From Symbiodinium natans (lineage: Eukaryota > Sar > Dinophyceae > Suessiales > Symbiodiniaceae): DNA of 64,000 bases. The translations under genes and the position numbers were made by a program. Shown here piece after piece: positions 37,922 through 49,179 of the stretch; the stretch's first letter is position 1; each line of letters opens with the position of its first letter. The stretch lies in contig CAJNDS010001113.1 in assembly GCA_905221605.1 (NCBI GenBank), forward strand, positions 1,532,891 through 1,596,890. The letters are read 5' to 3'. The notes beneath the pieces were generated by a model, which was not told the origin of the DNA, made no database searches, and saw only the letters and a list, made by a program, of their open reading frames with translations.

Positions 37922-38095
37922 AAAATAAAAGGCAGGGTCCATAGGGTGTAGGGTTTAGGGTTTGGGCTTTAGGGTTTAGGGTTTGGGGTTTAGGGTTTAG
38001 GGTTTAGGGTTTAGGGACCTCATCATTCGATATTCGATCTTGGCAGGATCTTCGGAACCCTCCATTTGTTCGGCTCAGGATTGTGTTGCCGGGGG

Positions 38096-38249
38096 CATTT
38101 TGGGCTTGCGTGCCTAAACCCGAAACCCTACCTAAACCCGAAACCCTAAACCTCAAACCCTAAACCCTAAACCTCAAACCCTAGTCCCTAAACCCGAAAC
38201 CCTAAACCCTTAAACATGTTGGGCTTGTGTGCCTTAACCCGAAAACCCT
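38096..38249 (+). repeat. 35-bp direct duplication framing a CCCTAAA/CCCGAAA array
   Basis: Copies at 38096-38130 and 38215-38249 share TTGGGCTTG(C/T)GTGCC and the start of the array. Coding status of the edges is unclear. Confidence 0.5.
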
Positions 38250-38363
38250 AAACCCTAAACCCGAAACCCTAAACCCTTAATCGGAGGCAGCGCGTAGGCC
38301 CTGGCGGTTACAGGGCATCTTACTGCACACCGCCTCTTTTTGTGATGTTCTTGGTAGGGAAGT

Positions 38364-38524
38364 GCCTGGAAGTTCATGAGTAGGGTTTAGGGTTTAGGGT
38401 TTAGGGTTTAGGGTCAGGGGTTTAGGGTTTAGGGTTTAGGGTTCAGGGTTCAGGGTTCAGGGTTCAGGGTTGATAACCTAGGGTAGTTATGACGTGGCTT
38501 GCAAGTGCCCATGAATCTCCAGGT
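38364..38524. mobile_element. MITE-C family copy with telomeric array inside
   Basis: Ends CCTGGAAGTTCATGAGTA and TGCCCATGAATCTCCAGG. The interior is a TTTAGGG/TTCAGGG array (38382-38468) plus GATAACCTAGGGTAGTTATG. Confidence 0.6.
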
Positions 38525-38567
38525 TTGGTAGGGAATGGGGTAGTGTGTCGGTAGCGGACTTTTGCAG

Positions 38568-38631
38568 GGTACCGAGTTCCTGAAGTGCAATGTGCCTGCG
38601 TCGTGCTCAACTGGCTGTGCTTCTTTGCCCC
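38568..38631 (+). CDS. Candidate exon with hydrophobic segment
   Basis: After GACTTTTGCAG the frame reads YRVPEVQCACVVLNWLCFFA and meets a poly-C run (38631-38645). Begins 44 bases after the MITE-C copy. Confidence 0.5.
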
Positions 38632-38649
38632 CCCCCCCCCCCCCCAACC

Positions 38650-38930
38650 TTGCCCACCGAAAGCCCTAAGCCCTAAACCCCCAAGTCTCAGCACCATAGC
38701 CCCTAACTTGCCACCAAAATCCATCAAATCTGCCACTCACATCCTACAGCCCTGAGCCTTCTCCAAGCGAGTAGCCCTAGACTCTAGACTCTTACTTCTT
38801 AGACCCTTAGTACCTTGTAGTTTGCCTCGAACTACAAATAGGGATGTAATGCAGCCTGAACTCCTCACATACAAGATTGGCCCAACAAAGCATTCAACCA
38901 GCAATTGAGCTGCCCTTGTATGCATAACCC
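38650..38930. other. Array-free island, no gene recognised
   Basis: A minus-strand frame of 62 codons (38737-38925) is open but motif-free. Confidence 0.35.
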
Positions 38931-39040
38931 TAAACCCTAAACCCTAAACCCTAAACCCTAAACCCTAAACCCTAAACCCTACATAGCCCCTAAATATCCC
39001 CGAAGGTCCCTTGCAACCCTCCTTTAGTCCCTTGACTCAG

Positions 39041-39075
39041 GTGACGAGCTGGGCCAGGATGCGGCCAGGGGCTGA
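39041..39075 (+). CDS. Candidate terminal exon
   Basis: After TTGACTCAG the frame reads DELGQDAARG and TGA. Confidence 0.3.
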
Positions 39076-39098
39076 AGGGGCTTGCGGGCTTGGCTTAG

Positions 39099-39270
39099 GG
39101 GGTTTGGGGTTTGGGGTTTAGGGTTTAGGGTTTAGGGTTTAGGGTTTAGGGTTTAGGGTTTAGGGTTTAGGGTTTAGGGTTTAGGGTTAGGGTTTAGGGT
39201 TTAGGGTTTAGGGTTTAGGGTTTAGGGTTTAGGGTTCAGGGTTCAGGGTTTAGGGTTTAGGGTTTAGGGT
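39099..39270 (+). repeat. TTTAGGG array
   Basis: About 23 units, nearly perfect, with two TTCAGGG near 39235. Confidence 0.95.
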
Positions 39271-39285
39271 TTGAGGTCCTGGTCT

Positions 39286-39430
39286 GAGCTTCGAGACCAC
39301 ACTCTGATGGCTTTTGCGATAGTTCATGCCGCAGGGGATGGCTATCGAATGGCAGTACTAAGGCTGTGTCCCGATGCCAACTGCAGTTCTGACCCAAGCA
39401 GGGCAAATATGGTTGCACAAAGAGTAATCC
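39286..39430 (+). CDS. Candidate coding island, unknown product
   Basis: Open frame reading MAFAIVHAAGDGYRMAVLRL and CPDANCSSDPSRAN. An inverted pair AAATATGGTT / AACCATATTT (39407, 39467) brackets the following short array. Confidence 0.35.
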
Positions 39431-39514
39431 TAAACCCCAAACCCCAAACCCTGAACCCTAAACCCTAACCATATTTGGCTTCTACGTACTCACATAAAGG
39501 TAGTGTTCGCTCCT

Positions 39515-39826
39515 ATGGGAGGTGCGTCCGTCATACTGACTTTATGCACGGATATTTCGGAAGCGCTGAGGCGTGGTGGCAATGGGCCCTGCCTGGTACG
39601 CCGCAGAAGCAGTAGGCGTCTGCTCATCCACCGACATCTCGCAAACGACAGCAGCATCGGAACCGAAAGCAGGCTTAAAACGATGCCTCTGGTGATGAAG
39701 CGTATTTCGCCACGTCAAGCACGCAGACGTGGGACACGGTCTCCACGGGCCTGCAGACGGACGATCCTTAGCGCACCACGCGGACCAACCACCATCCTGT
39801 GGCCAGTCTCAGCTAGGTCTTCATGA
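39515..39826 (+). CDS. Hypothetical protein, arginine-rich
   Basis: ATG at 39515 starts MGGASVILTLCTDISEALRR and stays open to TGA-free end at 39826 (TAG/TGA region). The last 60 residues are rich in R and S, as expected by chance in GC-rich DNA. Unrecognised. Confidence 0.3.
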   Translation: MGGASVILTLCTDISEALRRGGNGPCLVRRRSSRRLLIHRHLANDSSIGTESRLKTMPLVMKRISPRQARRRGTRSPRACRRTILSAPRGPTTILWPVSARSS

Positions 39827-40039
39827 GGGGGTTTGGGGTTTAAATAGGCATCAGGGTTTAGGGGTTTAGGGGTTTAAGGGTTTAGGGTTTAGGGTTTAGG
39901 GTTTAGGGTTTAGGGTTTAGGGTTTAGGGGCAGAACCCGAGCCTCGATGCGGAGGCAGAGCAGAAGCTGGAGTTCTGAGAGGACTTCGGGCAAGAGGCTG
40001 CGAAGTGGTGAGGGCTGTCAAAGTTGCTTTGAGAAGTAC

Positions 40040-40155
40040 CCTAAACCCGAAACCCGAAACCCTAAACCCTAAACCCGAAACCCTAAACCCTAAACCCTAA
40101 ACCCGAAACCCGAAACCCGAAACCCGAAACCCGAAACCCGAAACCCGAAACCCTA
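40040..40155 (-). repeat. CCCGAAA / CCCTAAA array
   Basis: Nine consecutive CCCGAAA units follow mixed units; a variant-pure block. Confidence 0.9.
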
Positions 40156-41320
40156 CCCCTGATCCGTAGTTGGACCCAGAGTAGGCCCTTATTCCAGTTG
40201 TTTTGCTCAGGTCCCTTAATTGAAAGCCCCTTTACACCAAAAAAGGCACCCTTTTATTCCTAGGTCACTCCGGGGTCTAGCTGGCAAAGTCGCCTTAAGC
40301 GTTTTTTGGGCTTTGTTTTTTTGAAGCCCACGTGAGAAGTTTTAATTACATGTCATTTTGCATTCAGCAACGCATCCTTCGCAGTAAGGGTCGTTACATA
40401 CATGCTATCTATCTATCGTTCAAAATATTTCTTCGCAAGCTACCAGAATGTCACCATAAGATAAAAGAGGGGAAATACGGTAGTAATTTCTAGTGATTCT
40501 TTTACAAAGGTGCCTTAGTTTTGAGTTCCTAGCAGCCCCCCAAACCGCCTAAACCCTTCGTCAACTACCCCCTGCACTTCGTCAGCTCAGACAAGAACAC
40601 TCAAAGTGAAGTGTACGGTTAACAGGGTTTAGCCAGGGTGGAGAGGGTTTGGGACTAGGCTCTTCAGGGTTCGGGTGCAGGGCTTAGGGTTTTTGTGGTT
40701 TTAGTGTCTACCGAGATTAGTGTTAGGGCTTGACAGGTTTGGGCGGGATCGGCTATGTTGATAGAATCACCCTAAACCCTAAACCTAGTTTGGTTGAACT
40801 GCCTCTGAGCCGCCTGAGCACATCCTCCAGGGCAGCCGAGGGGGTTCAATGGGGTCTAGGGTTTCGGGTTTAGGGCTTGAAGGTGCGGTCATCAGCGTTC
40901 GAACTCTAGTCAATGACTTTAACCAAGGGTATCTAGAACCCACTTTATAGCTGGCCACGAGCCTTCTTGTGAAATTGACTTTGTCCACGGAATTGTTTAA
41001 CGGTCGCTGGCGCCCTTTGGTTCCCTGATCCTGCCCTTTGGGGTTTGGGGAGCTTACGGTTTACGGAGTTTACCACTCCTTGCTTCAGAACCCCTAAACA
41101 TGGCAGTTAAAACCCCTAATTTGCCCCTATGTGGAAGAATATTGAAAAAATCGGGGGGGGGGGGGGGGGGGTTCCTAAGCAATTAGTTGATCTGGTTCCG
41201 AAAATGTTCTGATAGTTCAAGAAAGCCTGGAACGCAGGGTGTGCGCGGCCGGACAGGGTGATTTTCCCATGCACTTCTGCTTGGCCCGCAGGATTGCTTG
41301 AGGCACTGCAGCAGTTAAGC
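40156..41320. other. Array-poor stretch, no gene recognised
   Basis: Contains short islands and a poly-G run of about 20 at 41153-41171. A minus-strand frame (40785-40988) has no motif. GGAATAATG-type AT-rich sequence lies at 40330-40510. Confidence 0.4.
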
Positions 41321-41525
41321 TTACGACTAGACCCTCAGCCCTAAACCCTCAGCCCACAACCCCCAATTCTAAACCCTATAAAGCCTAAACCCTGTAAACC
41401 CTACAAGCCCTCCAAACCCTAAATCCTATAAACCCTTTAAGCCCTTATTAAGCCCTAAACCCTAAACCTTAATGGCCCCAAGTCCTAAGCCCTAAGCCCT
41501 GAACCCTAAACGCGAAACCCAGTTT
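41321..41525 (-). repeat. Degenerate CCCTAAA-like sequence
   Basis: CCCTATAAA, CCCTAAGCC and CCCTCAGCC variants; old, eroded array. Confidence 0.6.
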
Positions 41526-43500
41526 AACACAAACATAAAGACAACCTTAACGACCTCAAGGTAGCCAGGTGGTCGCCGAAGAAGTTCCGGTCCGAGAAGT
41601 CAGCGTGCGGAAAGCCCCCGAGCAATTTTGAGCTTGACAGTGCACCTGTCCATATACTTTCAGGTAGAGCTCGTGGACCGGCGGGAAATACAGGAGTCCA
41701 GCTTGCCATACTACATTGGGTTCGACACTGCCAAGGCACGTCGGTACCAGAGGTCGGGGCTGCCGGCTACTGTAGGATTACAGGTAGGTAGCTATACTTA
41801 AGTTTGCGGTTTAGGGTTTAGGTTTGAGGGTTTAGGGTTTAGGGTATACTTAAGCCTTCTTTCGGGCACATGCAGTCCTACTTGAATGAACCCCTGAGCC
41901 TCCAAGCATTCGGCACCCGTCGTTGAGCGCAGCAAGGCATTCAAGGCTTACATTTCGCCCCGGAACAACACGATTAGGGTTGTTGATGCTGCCAGACAGG
42001 CACACACTCCAGTTTCATAGTTCTGCATATGAAGGATCCTAAAGACAGGGCAGAGTGCCCCACCCTAATCCCTAAACCCTAAACTCCATGCTGGCCTACG
42101 AGCCGGTGGTTTCATTTAGAATTAAATGGCCTGCACCCCATGCTGCCTCACCGCCTCAGCCATTCCCTGCCTGGCTCAGGCATATTGCCGATTGCTAAAG
42201 GGTTTAGGGTTTAGGGATACTATTTGCTGAGAGCTCCCCACAAAAGAGACATTCTTCCTTAAAAGGGCAATATAGGGATTAGTATCTTATCATGTATAGA
42301 TCTTGTCAGGCGGCATTTGCCTGTCCACTTTCATGCGTCTTGACTTAACTCTGTAGGTTGGCAACATAGCTCCCACACCGACATCGGAAGCCTTCTATAG
42401 CCACCTCCTTACCGCCTTGTTGCTTTATGGGGACTTGCAGGCTGCTCACTCAATCCGTCATCCACTCGTACAAGTGGGGCATCTACATGTCAAGTAGAAC
42501 TGCAAGTTTCCCCGTGCGGCATTCGGCGCTGATGAAATGCCCCATTCCCCCCAACCTCAACCCTCAAAGAGGCGCAAACCTGCTCCAAATCTGATCTTGC
42601 CACTGTCTTGGTTGAATGGCCACATGCAATGCCGCAGCTGCGCATTGTGGTTACTGGCGATACCAACAGCGCCTTGGTGAAGCCTTGCGGTAGATGTAAC
42701 AGAATCGTAGATGGGTGGGCCTAGCTCGAAGGCGTAGGAGGCTCAAGCGCTCCAAGAAAGGTTTAAGCAACCGGAAACACTAAACCCTAAACCCCGGAGC
42801 TCCAAACTTGCAAGGCCTCAGCCCATCTGAAGAATTCTTTCAACTTCTGCGCATACCTAGGATCCAGGGTGTGCCTGTGTGGGGTCAGGTTCCCAGATAA
42901 AGAGAAGACACCTCAAAACAAGGACCAATATTCGCCTTAGATCATCGCTGCCTCCCCCCTCAAGTGCCCTCATTATTACCTTTTGGGGGGGGCTTAGGTT
43001 CCCTTATTCACCCCTGAACCTAAACCATAAACCCTAAGCCCCAAACATAAGGCGCCCTTGTCACCCTTAGGTTGCTAGGCACCCGAGTTAAAGAGTCCTC
43101 ACTACCCGTACACCAAACGCCCACACCCTCGGCTGTGGTGAAAGGTGGGAAGTCCACGCTCAGCAATGCGGTCATAGGCATGCGGATCGTCCCTAATCCT
43201 GCAGTCCTCAAGCATGCTCCCGAAACCCTGAACCTTAAACCCTAAACCCTGCACCCCATTTTGTGTGTTTATTTTGGCAGGCGCGCCCCTTTACAGCGCT
43301 AAACCCTTCACCTCAAAATCCCTCAACTCCTAAACACCATAAACCCCAAACCCGGAGCTCCCGAAAGCTCCCAAAGGCCTGAAAAGTAAGCTCAGCAAAC
43401 CTTCAGCTCCCTAACCCCCCCCTCCCTTCCGCCACCCTCCCCGTGCCCCAAACCCTAGGTCCTAAATCCTAAGGGCTGTTTAGGGTGTAGGGGGTTTGGG
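41526..43500. other. Array-poor stretch of about 2 kb, no gene recognised
   Basis: Only small telomeric remnants (41805-41848, 42199-42215, 42781-42793, 43200-43250). Open frames are short (for example 41524-41739 and 43020-43211, both minus) with no motif. The sequence is mixed and could hold introns or decayed genes. Confidence 0.4.
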
Positions 43501-43903
43501 ATTTAGGGTTTAGGGTTTAGGAATCCTAAACCCACCCACTGGGGCTGCCAAGGCTGTGCACTCACGAGTTTAGGATTCAGGGTTCAGGGTTCAGAAGTTC
43601 AGGGTTTGAACGGTGCGGCGTGGGGGGGCCAGAGATCCCACATGGGTTTACGGCTCAATTAGGACGTTTTGGCCCTAGGGTTAGGGTTCAGGGATGAGTG
43701 AGTTTTTGGGAGTTTAGCGATTCATGTAGGGAGTTTAGGGGGTTGGAGTTTAGGGGGGTTTAGGGACCTTAGGGAGTTTGGGTCGCGGGAGCTGTTATTG
43801 CCCTCGATTCCCATTCGCTAAAAAACGCCACACAGGCCTTCGGGCTCAGGGTTTGGGTCCCCTAAACCTTTAAACCCTAAACCCTGAACCCTAAACCCTA
43901 AAC

Positions 43904-43994
43904 CTGAAACAGACCACAGAGCTCACCACCAGCATCTTCAGCACACGCGGGTTGGGGCTTCTGGCTTCGGAGAGCCCAGGGTGCCAACCAAAAT
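43904..43994 (+). CDS. Candidate exon, unknown product
   Basis: Reads LKQTTELTTSIFSTRGLGLL and ASESPGCQPK between CCCTAAA and TTTAGGG arrays. Confidence 0.5.
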
Positions 43995-43997
43995 TAG

Positions 43998-44310
43998 GGT
44001 TTTGGGTTTAGGGTTTAGGGTTTAGGGTTTAGGGTTTAGGGTTATTTGATGGTTACTGGGTTAGCAAGCAAACTCTCCACACCCCAAACCCTCAGCCAAG
44101 CACACTGAACCCAACACCCAAACTCTAACCCGAAGCCCTAAACCCTAAACCCTAAACCCTAAACCCTAAACCCCAAAGCCTAAACCCTAAACCCTAAACC
44201 GCAAACCCTAAACCCTAAACCCTAAACCCTAAACCCTAAACCCTAAACCCTAAACCCTAAACCCTAAACCCTAAACCCTAAACCCTAAACCCTAAACCCT
44301 AACCCCCCCT
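43998..44310. repeat. TTTAGGG (43998-44043) and long CCCTAAA array (44130-44305)
   Basis: The second array has about 23 units with two variant units (CCCCAAAG, CCGCAAA). Confidence 0.95.
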
Positions 44311-44357
44311 CCTCCCCCAAGCCGGCAGGCCGTGAGCTGCTTCCCACCTCCTTTCAG

Positions 44358-44393
44358 AGTGAGTTGGGGCCACGAGCGGGCTGGAGTTGGGAA
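44358..44393 (+). CDS. Candidate short exon
   Basis: Strong acceptor CCCACCTCCTTTCAG, then SELGPRAGWSWE to the next array. Confidence 0.4.
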
Positions 44394-44395
44394 GA

Positions 44396-44720
44396 TTAGG
44401 GTTTAGGGTTTAGGGCTTAGGGTTTAGGGTTCAGGGTTTAGGGTTTAGGGGTTTAGGGGTTAGGGGTTTAGGGGTTTAGGGGTTTAGGGGTTTAGGGGTT
44501 TAGGGGTTCAGGGGTTTAGGGGTTTAGGGGTTTAGGGTTTATTTTCGGGTGGCTTTGGGGGACACACTGCACTTCTTTTCCAGCACTTGGGCATCCCCCA
44601 GAAAAGGGAACCCTAAACCCTACACCCTAAACCCTAAACCCCAAACCCTAAACCCTAAACCCTAAACCCTAAACCCTAAACCCTAGCCCTAAACCCTAAA
44701 CCCTACACCCTAAACCCTGG
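44396..44720. repeat. TTTAGGG, TTTAGGGG and CCCTAAA arrays
   Basis: G-strand array with an octamer TTTAGGGG block (44450-44535), then a C-strand array at 44607-44720. Confidence 0.9.
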
Positions 44721-44879
44721 ACCCTGAGGTCTGGTCAAGTACAAGGTCTTGCAATTCGGAGTTTCAAGCTCGTGGCCACGGTTGCAGGTTCACAGGGTTG
44801 TGGGCGAAACTCGATAGCCCCGAGGCCCATCCCCTGAACCCTTAAAACGATTCACCCTGAACCCTAAACCCTAAACTCA

Positions 44880-45214
44880 TATCAGGACTAGCTTGCGCCA
44901 CGCTTGCGGCCATCTTGGCTGTGAGATCTATTCCTTTCCCCTGCGAAGAATGCAGACACGGCGCTGCGAGTGGCGTCAAGAGGCAGCTTGAGTCCACCCT
45001 GAAGTGTTCGGTGCGTGAGGTCCGTTGATGTAAAGGGATCGCTGTCTGTCTGTGTATGTGTGCGTGTGTGTGTGTGTGTGTGAAAGAGACTCGCGTTCCC
45101 TGCACAGAGTCGCCAGCACAACCGTCGAGTAGGAGTCTGAGTGGTTCTGTTTCATGTTGCTGATGACGATGATCATGTTGTGGATGATTACCATGATGAT
45201 GCTCGATGATGCTC

Positions 45215-45259
<45 letters not shown>

Positions 45260-45470
45260 CATGATGGCAGCCCCCCCCCCCCCCCCCCACCCCACCCAGC
45301 ACGCCAGGACCATCATGAAAGCCGGATATCCGCCCGTCTGTAGCAGAACGCTGCAGTCTCAAGGGTTAACTGGGTTTTGGAGTACTATACTCCAATATTG
45401 TTTTAGTTCTGGGTTCCTATTATAGCTGCTTATACCCAAAAGTGTATAGTATTTTCCAGGGCTTACTCCA
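44880..45470. other. Array-free island with microsatellites
   Basis: (GT)n at 45056-45082, (GAT)n of about 16 units at 45213-45260, poly-C at 45271-45288. Histidine- or methionine-run frames across the GAT repeat are artefacts. Confidence 0.7.
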
Positions 45471-45524
45471 AAGTAGGGTTAAGGGTTTTGTGCTCGGGAG
45501 GGCAAATCCTGGCAGGTGCGCAGC

Positions 45525-45620
45525 ATGCCAGGCGTGCTGGCGCTCCTCCTGCGGGCAGCATTGCTGCTCCCAGTGCACGAGGCTGTCGGAGCCTCAGCGT
45601 CGAACAGACGTTCAAAAACA
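45525..45620 (+). CDS. Candidate first exon with signal peptide
   Basis: ATG followed by PGVLALLLRAALLLPVHEAV, a typical signal-peptide core, then GASASNRRS, running into CCCTAAA-like sequence. No downstream exon assigned. Confidence 0.4.
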
Positions 45621-46110
45621 AAACCCTCAACCCCGAACCCTAAACCCTGCACACTTTAAGCTACATACCTTGCAGCCACAAGTTGTGAAGCCTAAGCTGC
45701 GAGGTCTTGGGTTGTAGTTCTCCCTCACTGACTTGCAGAATTTGGGGATCTTCGCGGCGCCTTGCTTTCCTGACCTCCTGATTTCCCATTTGGGTCCATC
45801 GATCGAATGTTGATCCATCCATCTCCGATGTAGGAGTGGCCGGTGCAGCAGCATGCATGTGTGGCGTTTAGTGTGTCACTGCGGACATCGAAGCTGGTGT
45901 TCAGGGTCTGGAAATCTGATTCCTCACGCCCTCGGCCCTAAACCCCAAAAAAGCGTAAAAGCCCAGAGAACCCCAAGAGCCCTGAACGCCCCAAAAACCC
46001 CTGCTAGACCCTAACTACTAAACCCTAAACCCTAAACCCTAGACCCTACACTCTATAAACCCTAAACCCTAAACCCTAAACAAAGACCAAAAAACCGCTA
46101 GCGCCCTGCT
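45621..46110. other. Islands and degenerate arrays, no gene recognised
   Basis: CCCTAAA-like runs at 45622-45650 and 46010-46082. Antisense frames at 45627-45858 overlap each other without motif. Confidence 0.4.
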
Positions 46111-46115
46111 CGCAG

Positions 46116-46187
46116 CTGGCCCAGGCCAAAGTCTCACTCCTGCACACGGCGAATTCCACGGGACCGGCGAGTCTCGGAAGTGATAGG
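46116..46187 (+). CDS. Candidate exon, unknown product
   Basis: After CTGCTCGCAG the frame reads LAQAKVSLLHTANSTGPASL and GSDR to the next array. Confidence 0.5.
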
Positions 46188-46408
46188 TGATAGGGTTTAG
46201 GGGTTTAGGGTTTAGGGTTTATGGTTTAGGGTTTAGGGTTTCGGGTTTAGGGTTTAGGGCAATTTCATACTCGGGTGCTGTTTTATGAACCCTTCGAGGT
46301 GCATAGGTTCTCTCAAAAGAGTCCTACAAGGGGCTTATAAGTCGTAACCCCTAAACCCGAAACCCTAAACCCGAAACCCTAAACCCTAAACCCAACTCTC
46401 GCAAAAAA

Positions 46409-46492
46409 CGTGAGAAGCACCCGAGGCAGTCCGGTCACATCCAGCTCCATCAGCTGCCTGTTGTGCCGAAGGCAAGTGCTCATGTCTCCCTA
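46409..46492 (+). CDS. Candidate exon, unknown product
   Basis: Reads REKHPRQSGHIQLHQLPVVP and KASAHVSL, then CCCGAAA/CCCTAAA sequence. Confidence 0.4.
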
Positions 46493-46589
46493 CACCCGAA
46501 ACCCTAAACCCTAAGGCCTCAACCCTAGACCTTGCGACCCTACAACCCTATAAACCTATAACCCCCAAGTCCTAAGCCCTACAACCCTA

Positions 46590-47089
46590 TAACCCCAAAA
46601 TCCCAAACTTTAAGGACTGTTCGGATGCTGTTTAGAGGCGTCTTGAGGATTTCCCCAGCTTCATTCCAGCTTCCAAGCTCAACTTCCACTGCAAGCGTCC
46701 AGTCCTTCTATAAGGATTCAGGGGTACGAATAAGTAGGGTTATGAGTCGGGTCATAACCTTACTTAGGGATCCCCTAGCCCTATTTTTAACTACCCCACG
46801 TAGAGAGATCATCTAGATCATCGAACTCCTATAACCCTATAGCCCTTAAACCCTATAACCCTATGTACGTTGGACCTTTAGGGTCTATGTGAGGTATCTC
46901 CTTGTTTCCCCTATTAAAAGCCATGAAAAACCTCCAAGTTCAACGCAGGATAGATGTTAGGGATTGTGATAAACAGTATAGGAGGAGAATCAAGGGAGGT
47001 CCTATTGTCGGAACCCCTTGACTTCATGAGAATCTCCCAAAGGGAGGAAAGGGAATGAAACAATAGGCAGTGGAGCTCTTCAATGTCTT
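46590..47089. other. Array-free stretch with degenerate MITE-C-like segment
   Basis: TTCAGGGGTACGAATAAGTA, GGGTTATGAGTCGGGTCATA and CTTACTTAGGGATCCCC (46698-46785) resemble MITE-C cores. No gene recognised. Confidence 0.35.
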
Positions 47090-48797
47090 TCCCTTTCGTT
47101 TTTCTTCTTTTTCTTTTTCATTCAAAAAGGGGAAAGAAGCTTCCTTTTGTGTGTTTTTAAGATTTAAACGAGAATAAGAGAAGAGAAGGGAGAGAGAGAG
47201 AAAGGAGAGAGGAGAGATCAACAGGAATGCAATATTGATGGGAAGAGCAATGCAAAGAATGGAAGAGAAATGAAGACAGGAGAGGGAGGTGCAAAACTAA
47301 GGCAAAGACAAGATGGTGCCGTTTTCATCTTACCTCTCGTCCTTATCTTTCTCTTCTCTTGTTATTTCCCTTTGGACAATGAACATGTAACGGAACCCGT
47401 TTTCGTTTTCGGTTTAGGCACAAGGAAAAGAACAGAGGCGATAGGGCCAGAGGAGGGGTTTGCTGAAGCATGGGGAGGGTCTACGGGCAAGGAGCCAACT
47501 CCGCCCACTTCCCCCATCCATTGAAAGAGGAGAAGAAAGGAACAGGGCCTCCATTCCCCTCTTATTCTGCCTTTCTTGCGTTTTTGTCGTTTCGAGGGGA
47601 ACAAGAGAAGAGGAAGGAGAAAGAAAAACAAAAGGAAGAACTATGAGAAGGAGAGAAAGGAACAGAAGAGATAGGCCGAGAGGAGGAATATGATGAAGCA
47701 TTATGGAAAGGTCCACGTGCAAGGAGTCACCCTCTGCTTACCCTTCCGCTGCTTGATCATAAAAGTTTCTGTCTTGTGTTTTTCCCGTTAAAAGGAAGCA
47801 GAAGAACACAAGGGAAAGTGAAGTGAGAGAGAGGAGGGATAACAAGGATGTCACTTTTCTGGAAGCGTGCTGCAAGGAATATAAGAGACAGGAAACAAGG
47901 AGACGGAGTCACAAAGTTAGGCGCAAAGCTGTACACATCATCTCTCCATTGTCTCTCCCGAACGACTAAGCAAAATGAGGAGCTCTTCAATTTCCCTCCC
48001 TATCTCTTATGTTACTTTTCCTTCTGGTGGAGTGTCCCTTTTCCTCCCTTGAAGGTGCAGAAAACGATTGAAAAGGACACCCGTTCCATCGCCCATATTT
48101 TGGGAGAGAGAGAGAGAGAGAGAGAATCATGAGCATCAGCTGGGTTTGCTGCAAATCCAAAATGGGCGTCCCTTTTAGTCGCTTTCTGTGTCTTGAAACG
48201 AGCAGAAGAGACACTCAGTGTTTTCTTTTGGGTGTCTTTTTTCTCGCTTGACACCTGTTGGAGGGAGAGAGAAGGAGAGAGGAGAGATACAAAGGATTGC
48301 ATTTTTGATGGGAAGAGCAAAGAAACAAATAGAAGTGAGATGAATAGAGGAGAGACAAAACAAGGCCCAAAGAAAATGGCACTCTTCTTTCTCTGTCCTC
48401 TCTCCCTTGTTTCTCCCTTCCCTCTTTCTTTTCGAAATGAGAAAAACAACAAGAAGAACTATGAGAAGGAAAAAGGGTAAGGAAAGGGTAAGGAAAGGAA
48501 CAGAATAGATAGGCCGAGAGGAGGAATATGATGAAGCATTATGGAAAGGTCCACGTGCAAGGAGTCACCCTCTGCTTACCCTTCCGCTGCTTTATCATAT
48601 AAGTTTCTGTCTTGTGTTTTATCAGTTAGAAGGAAGCAGAAGAACACAAGGGAAAGTGAAGTGAGAGAGAGGAGGGATAGCAAGGGTGCCATTTTTCTGG
48701 AAGCGTGCTGCAAGGAATAAGAGACAGGAAACAAGGAGACGGAGTCACAAAGTTAGGCGCAAAGCTGTGCATATCATCTCTCCCTTGTCTCTCCCTA
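47090..48797. repeat. Purine-rich segmental duplications
   Basis: A block of about 330 bases at 47634-47960 recurs at 48451-48797 (offset about 835), sharing GAGGAATATGATGAAGCATT and GGTCCACGTGCAAGGAGTCA. A weaker third copy lies at 47430-47530. A second module at 47200-47290 recurs at 48275-48370. GA-microsatellites lie at 48104-48124. Telomere-like repeat is absent for 2 kb. Open frames of 60-150 codons on both strands are motif-free and rich in E/R/K or S/L/F. Confidence 0.7.
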
Positions 48798-48900
48798 TTC
48801 CCTTTCGAATGTTAAACAGCCATTCTTTCTCTTCACCGATAAGTTCCCTCTCTCCTCTTCAGGAAACCCCCTTTCCCTTATGTTGCTTTTTGAAGCGAAT

Positions 48901-49000
48901 NNNNNNNNNNNNNNNNNNNNNNNNNNNNNNNNNNNNNNNNNNNNNNNNNNNNNNNNNNNNNNNNNNNNNNNNNNNNNNNNNNNNNNNNNNNNNNNNNNNN
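48901..49000. other. Assembly gap (100 N)
   Basis: Exactly 100 N, the usual placeholder for a scaffold gap of unknown size. The right edge is an (AG)n run. Confidence 0.99.
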
Positions 49001-49179
49001 AGAGAGAGAGAGAGAGAGAGATGGGATACGAACTGCTCCCACAACTCTGGGCGACGGGGCTTGTGATTTGTCGTTTATTGAATTCATTGCCCCCTCCCCC
49101 CACGCCAAACGCGAAGCCAGGGATTACAAAAGTTGCCCGGCAAAATCTGGCCAAAGTGGGCCTGCGCCCCCCGCTCCCC

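Noticed and set aside
39940-40020. Exon reading NPSLDAEAEQKLEF
   Set aside because: An in-frame TGA interrupts an otherwise protein-like frame; possibly a decayed exon, but not supportable as coding.
3680-43290. Three GGCGCGCC sites (about 3683, 4563, 43280) as a regulatory motif
   Set aside because: Only three copies in 64 kb with different surroundings; not enough to claim meaning.
45216-45425. Poly-methionine or poly-histidine protein
   Set aside because: Produced by the (GAT)n microsatellite.
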